Source of the DNA: Salvelinus alpinus | Lineage: Eukaryota > Chordata > Actinopteri > Salmoniformes > Salmonidae | Assembly: GCF_045679555.1 (NCBI RefSeq) | Contig: NC_092087.1 | Span: forward strand, 86,911,864-86,975,863 | DNA: 64,000 nt | Reading direction: 5' to 3' | In this document: in pieces, positions 60,001 through 64,000 of the stretch | Position numbering within the stretch: position 1 is the first letter of the stretch | How the letters are laid out: each line of letters begins with the position of its first letter | Made by a program: the position numbers and the translations under genes | Notes under the pieces: generated by a model | The model's input: the letters and a program-made list of their open reading frames with translations, nothing else | Told to the model about the DNA's origin: nothing | The model's database searches: none

Positions 60001-63000
60001 TCTATGGTGTTTAGGTCAGAGTGTGACTAGGGGGGTGTTCTCGTCATTTATTTTCTATGTGGCTGGTTTGTATGGTTCCCAATTAGAGGCAGCTGGTAAT
60101 CGTTGCCTCTAATTGGGGATCATATTTAGGAAGCCCTTTCTCCCACCTGCTTTGTGGGATATTGTTTTTGAGTGAGTGCATGTTGCAACTCAGTACTGCA
60201 CGGTCGTTGTTTGTTTCTTGGTTTATTTTAAGTTTCACTAAAAATAAAGATGTGGAACTCGAACCACGCTGCGTCTTGGTCCGTCTCTCCACACGATCGT
60301 GACACATCCATTTCCCTGAATGTGCTTTACCACAATGTCATCATTATTTTTTGTGATTCTGTTTCAGATTTTCTTTTGCTCTGAATTAATAATTTATTAT
60401 AATTTATAAATTATTTTAAACTCACCCGTAAAATGTAAACACAAATGTTGCTATAAATAAATACAATGTATTTTAACCCAGATGGTCCAAAGAACACCAC
60501 AGTGTCAGTCAGTCCCTCTGGTGAAATAGTGGAGGGCAGTTCAGTGACTGACCTGCAGCAGTGATGCCAACCCACCTGTGGACAAATACACCTGGTACAA
60601 GAAGAACGTAGCCTCAGCAAAAGCATCAGGACAGAGTTACAGCATCACTAACATCAGCACTGAGGACAGAGGAGAATATTACTGTGAGGCCCAGAATGGA
60701 AGAGGATCTATGAACTCTACAGCTCTGATGATCATTGTAGCAGGTCAAGTTACATCTTCAATACTTTAATACAAAACTACATGTTTCAAGCTAATTTTGA
60801 TCATTATACTTTGTCTTATTACACCTTAGTTTATAACTATACATTGGGTTATAAGATCCCTTAACAAGTATTGTATTAATGTCCTGTATATACGTTTATT
60901 TTTGGTTTATTATATAATGCCATGTACTCATATCATCTATGTTATATTCTAGGGAAACAAACCTCAGTTATAACTGCAGCTGTAGGAATCATAGTGGTTG
61001 TTCTGGTTCTCATACTCTGTCTCTCTGGACTCATGTGGTTCAGGTGAATTAAAATGCATATTTTTATGCTGTTTATTATTTAAATGTAGCACTCTGATTT
61101 GTTGTTAACTTCATTAATTCATTAATTTATTTATTCATTATTAATGTGCAAAACAGGAAGAAGTCCTCCAAATCCACCTCTGTCACAAGAGATACAGCAG
61201 ACGTTGGACAGGTGAGTGTTAGAATCAGAAGATGACTGTGATGACTGTGTATTGCTTTGTCAAACATTTCCACTCCTCATGTTGTCTGTCCTCTCTCTCC
61301 ATCAGGGAGACTCTAGTCCAGTGTATGACAACATCTCAGGCATGGCCATGACCCCTACTGCAGCACAGACAGCGGCCACCATCGACCAGGATGACGTTCA
61401 CTACGCCAGCATCAACTTCTCTCGCTCCAAAAACCAGGAAGTACCTCTGTACTCCACCGTCCAGCTGCATCAACCACAGAAACAGGACCAAGATGTCCAA
61501 TACGCTGCTGTGAAATTCAACCTCCCCAGTTCTGCCACCCAGTGAGCATATTCTGCCATTACAACAACATTGAGTCAAACCTAGAACATTGTGAACACAC
61601 AGCATTAAAGGAGAAGTTTGTTTGTTTACAACCAAATCTGGATGGGGGGGGGTGGGGGTTGGAAAGTTGAATCTCATTTACTGTATTTCTACACAATTAA
61701 AAATTGTATTTGGAAAACTGCAAGTCAAGCAAAAATGTCCCCGGCCATTTTCACCTTGGCTACTGTGGGTTAATTCACCTCAGTCCATCTACAAATACAT
61801 AGCCTATTAGCTATACAGTTGTAATGTTATACATCTGAAAGGGAGGAAATATGGGAATGATTCACACTGACACACTAATCAGAGAAGAAACAAAAACATG
61901 TGACATTTTTAGAACTGTATTGTTTGCATGTTGATAGTATTATAATGTAGGACTACAGGGAAGATAGGTCCTGTTCATATTGTATTGAAACATATCTTTA
62001 TATATATATAGCTATATGGCTATATGGGGGAAAAAGGTCCTGTGGAGATGTTCATATTGAAACATGTTTTTTTAATGTTACTAGATTGTTTGATTATATT
62101 AGTACATATTTTTATCAGGGGACCCCACATGGGCCCCGACTCCAAGTTTGGGAACAACTATAAAACATATCTCTGCTTGCTTCCTCTCTCTCTCTGTCTC
62201 CTCTACTTCTACCTGCATTGCAGCCTGCCTCAGCCTCTTCACTGAGTGCCACATCACTGTGTCTCAGTAGCCTACTCTCTGTAAAGGACTTAGTAGCATA
62301 TGGTTTGCTCCTGCTGAGGTAGGCTCCGTTTAACATTAGCTTCTTACTTCATCCTTCTAGCTGGCTAAGTAATATTAACCAGACCCCTTCAATGTTACTG
62401 CAATATAAGTGTCTGCCGGCAGCTATCCTCCAACCTGACTGACTGACATACAGAATGTATCTATAAGAGACTATTTACCAGTTGTGCACTCATTCTCTGA
62501 GAGTGATTTGTTGTTTGGGGGATGTCTGTAGACACGGCAGGAGTCGCGGGACAGTTTAAAAACGTACCTTTTGTCCGGCATCTCGCAAACATACTGTCAG
62601 CAGAGCAACCTGTGAGCTGGGGTATTTAGTTTCATGTCGCCCTCGGCCTGTGCCGCAAGAAGGGGAATTAGATACTAATGGGGAATGTGCTGCAAAAAGC
62701 AAATCAGGGAGGCAGATCCAGGGGAAGCAGGCAAACATAACGAACAAACCACAGTTAATGATTCCACTTGTTCACAAAGAGGCAGGAGCGATTAGTCAGA
62801 TCAAGAATATAAGATTTGATCAACGCTGGGAGCAATATTTAGATGTTGATGCGTAATTCATTTTCTTTATTGTGTTCAGTATTTGTATTAGACTAAAATT
62901 AATATTATTTTCAAATTAGAAATAAGTGAACGAGGTCCGAACGTCGGTGTCCTCATATGTAGTTAGGGCCATGTGCTCATTGGAGGATTAGACAATGATG

Positions 63001-63785
63001 ATGTCATCAGTAATGCATATTCTGCATTAAGGTCATTCATGCCTCAACACCAGAAACAGGACAAGGATGTGCAATAAGCTGCTGTGAAATTTAACCTCTC
63101 ACTGATGCCACCCGATGACCATATTCTGGAATAAGGTCATTCATGTGCTGCTGCTTATTGTAAGAGATGTAATCAATATGCAAATCAGTTTACCCCTAGT
63201 GACCACTAGTGATGTCATTTCCTTAATCTACCAACCCAACTATGGACATCTCAAGACAATTACTATGACCTAGTAGAAAGAGGAGGAAGGGAAGCGCTAC
63301 TAAGTTACACAACAGTACATTTTGGTAGACAGAAGGTGCTCTTTGGTAAAAGGGGTGAATTGGTCATCAAAAATAAAGAAGGACCAAGGCACTCTTCATA
63401 TAATTAATTAAAATGCCTTCATTTGTATGGCATGTTCAATAGAAACCCTGACGAAGGCCATGCAGCCGAAACATGTCGTTTTAAAAAAAACGTTGTTTCT
63501 ATTGAACATGCCATACAATTAAAGACATTTTAATTAATTATATGAAGAGTGCCTTGGTCCTTCTTTCTTTTTTAATTACTATGACCTGTCTAAATGTGAG
63601 AGTGATGTGATGATGGTTTTTATGAGCTGTTCTCTCTGCGTTCCAAATGGTACACAGGTTTTGGGACGCAGGTTTTGTTTCATTTCTGTTTCTCTCTCTT
63701 CAGACCCGCAGCAGCACAAGCAGCTGAAGAGGACCCCTCTGTGCTCTACAGTACAGTCAACAAACCCAAAACCAAGAAGACCTGA
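57025..63785 (+). CDS. Gene C: CD22/Siglec-like Ig receptor with ITIM tail, 2-bp deletion in last Ig exon
   Basis: Exons: 57025-57079, 57357-57698, 57862-58080, 58946-59272, 59598-59852, 60482-60743, 60953-61043, 61157-61211, 61306-61541, 63704-63785. The exon 1 signal peptide matches gene A apart from silent changes. Ig order is V-C2-V-C2-C2; domain 1 has C36, C47, F-strand R111 and W119 but no E-strand Cys. The tail has VHYASI, VQYAAV and VLYSTV ITIMs; the second site is PLYSTV, with P at -2 in place of L in gene B. The exon at 60482 is 262 nt against 264 in A and B. A CT is missing in GTGACTGACC, which gives a TGA at 60562-60564 (codon 427) before the membrane helix. As read, the product is a truncated or secreted ectodomain. 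Skipping the phase 1-1 exon restores a membrane protein with four Ig domains. It may be a pseudogene or an assembly error. Intron 9 is 2.1 kb and holds duplicated tail debris. Confidence 0.7.
58254..58409 (+). mobile_element. tRNA-derived SINE (V-SINE-like) in gene C intron 3
   Basis: The head has a tRNA-like A box (TGGCTCAGTTGGTAGAGCA) and B box (GGTTCATTCC). The body ends CGCTCTGGATAAGAGCGTCT, the central domain I associate with V-SINEs, then AAATG repeats. An ATGAAT-like target duplication flanks it. The matching gene B intron lacks it. It is not a functional tRNA gene. Confidence 0.8.
58590..58852 (+). repeat. Gene C copy of the intronic 85-codon open segment
   Basis: Partner of 28530-28790. 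The frame stays open, with mostly amino-acid-changing differences. Confidence 0.4.
59975..60304 (+). mobile_element. Solo LTR in gene C intron 5
   Basis: 330 bp from TGTCACTCCCTTAG to CACGATCGTGACA, flanked by CATCC (59970-59974 and 60305-60309). Orthologous to the outer LTR in gene B. Confidence 0.85.
63040..63125 (+). pseudogene. Decayed fragment of the ITIM exon inside gene C intron 9
   Basis: The sequence from CACCAGAAACAGGACAAGG to GATGCCACCCGATGACC aligns with the end of the ITIM exon (61466-61547). The codon for the ITIM tyrosine in VQYAAV (TAC) is TAA here. Flanking sequence (AAGGTCATTCATG, repeated before and after) matches gene B intron 11. This indicates a local duplication of the tail region followed by decay. 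Confidence 0.65.
63375..63566. mobile_element. Foldback element with 72-bp inverted arms
   Basis: Arms 63375-63446 and 63495-63566 are near-perfect inverted repeats around a loop containing CCTGACGAAGGC and GCAGCCGAAACATG. It can form a long hairpin. No coding content; family not resolved. Confidence 0.8.
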
Positions 63786-64000
63786 ACATTACAAACCCTG
63801 AACCAAGAATACCTGAACACAACAAACCCAGAACCAAGAAGACCTGAACACAACAAACCCAGAACCAAGAATACCTGAACACAACAAACCCAGAACCAAG
63901 AAGACCTGAACACAACAAACCAGAACCAAGAAGACCTGAACACAACAAACCGAGAACCAAGAAGACCTGAACACAACAAACCCAGAACCAAGAAGACCTG
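63753..64000. repeat. 31-bp minisatellite at the gene C stop codon, runs off the window
   Basis: Same unit as 32167-32352, at least eight units. It contains the stop codon in its first unit and continues past the window end. Confidence 0.92.

Larger units (their letters stand above)
61542..63703. other. Gene C last intron (2.16 kb) with mixed debris
   Basis: Beyond the ITIM-exon fragment and the foldback element, 61600-62960 shows no recognisable gene. The last intron of gene B is only 189 bp, so this intron expanded by insertion and local duplication. Confidence 0.55.

Noticed and set aside
63746-63991. Minus-strand hydrophobic repeat frames (VFLVLGLLCSGL type)
   Set aside because: Translations of the 31-bp stop-codon minisatellite, as at 32095-32518; no start context or conservation.

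Overview
This window looks like nuclear genomic DNA of a salmonid fish (Salmo, Oncorhynchus or Salvelinus type). The coding exons are vertebrate immunoglobulin-superfamily (Ig) exons with GT-AG introns. The repeat content is what I associate with salmonids: Tc1-like transposons, L2/RSg-1-like and Rex/L2-like LINEs, solo LTRs running from TGTCACG to GTGACA, TTAA-targeting elements, tRNA-derived SINEs and very long minisatellites. The species call is inference from sequence type; no search was run.

The real genes are three tandem plus-strand members of a CD22/Siglec-like receptor family. Gene A (8698-13658) is intact: signal peptide, five Ig domains in the order V-C2-V-C2-C2, one transmembrane segment, and a tail with two tandem ITAM-like motifs (activating type). 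Gene B (26702-32199) has seven Ig exons and a tail with four canonical ITIMs (inhibitory type). It lacks a visible signal-peptide exon and carries a +1 frameshift. Gene C (57025-63785) has exon 1, five Ig exons and an ITIM tail, but a 2-bp deletion breaks its last Ig exon. A and B share almost identical first and second Ig domains on opposite kinds of tail, which is the layout of paired activating/inhibitory receptors. The differences between A and B are concentrated in the domain-1 exon, while the adjacent intron is identical.

The intergenic DNA repeats the same order three times: a unique-looking block 1, a 44-bp minisatellite, a 28- or 31-bp minisatellite in two of the three copies, block 2, then a gene. 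Transposons are inserted throughout. Region by region: 1-8290 is block 1, a TTAA element, 44-bp and 28-bp arrays, block 2 and a 5'-truncated LINE. 8290-13800 is gene A with a 61-bp intronic array. 13800-26100 is a dispersed element, a 43-bp array, block 1, a 44-bp array, a SINE, 31-bp and 47-bp arrays, an antisense LINE with a nested TTAA element, and a palindromic 28-bp array. 26100-34930 is gene B, its 3' array and an orphan ITAM-type tail remnant with a 27-bp array. 34930-48040 is block 1, a 44-bp array with higher-order structure, and a segmental duplication of Tc1 and LINE fragments, one copy of which holds a complete non-autonomous LTR element with a 748-codon proline-rich repeat ORF. 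48040-52825 is a near full-length LINE whose ORF contains a 2A-like motif. 52880-56480 is two solo LTRs, block 2, a long GT repeat and a Tc1 copy. 56480-64000 is gene C and its 3' array.

All exon boundaries come from reading GT-AG sites, phase continuity and alignment between the three copies by eye. There is no transcript evidence. The frameshifts could be real pseudogenisation, be bypassed by skipping symmetric phase-1 exons, or be assembly errors.
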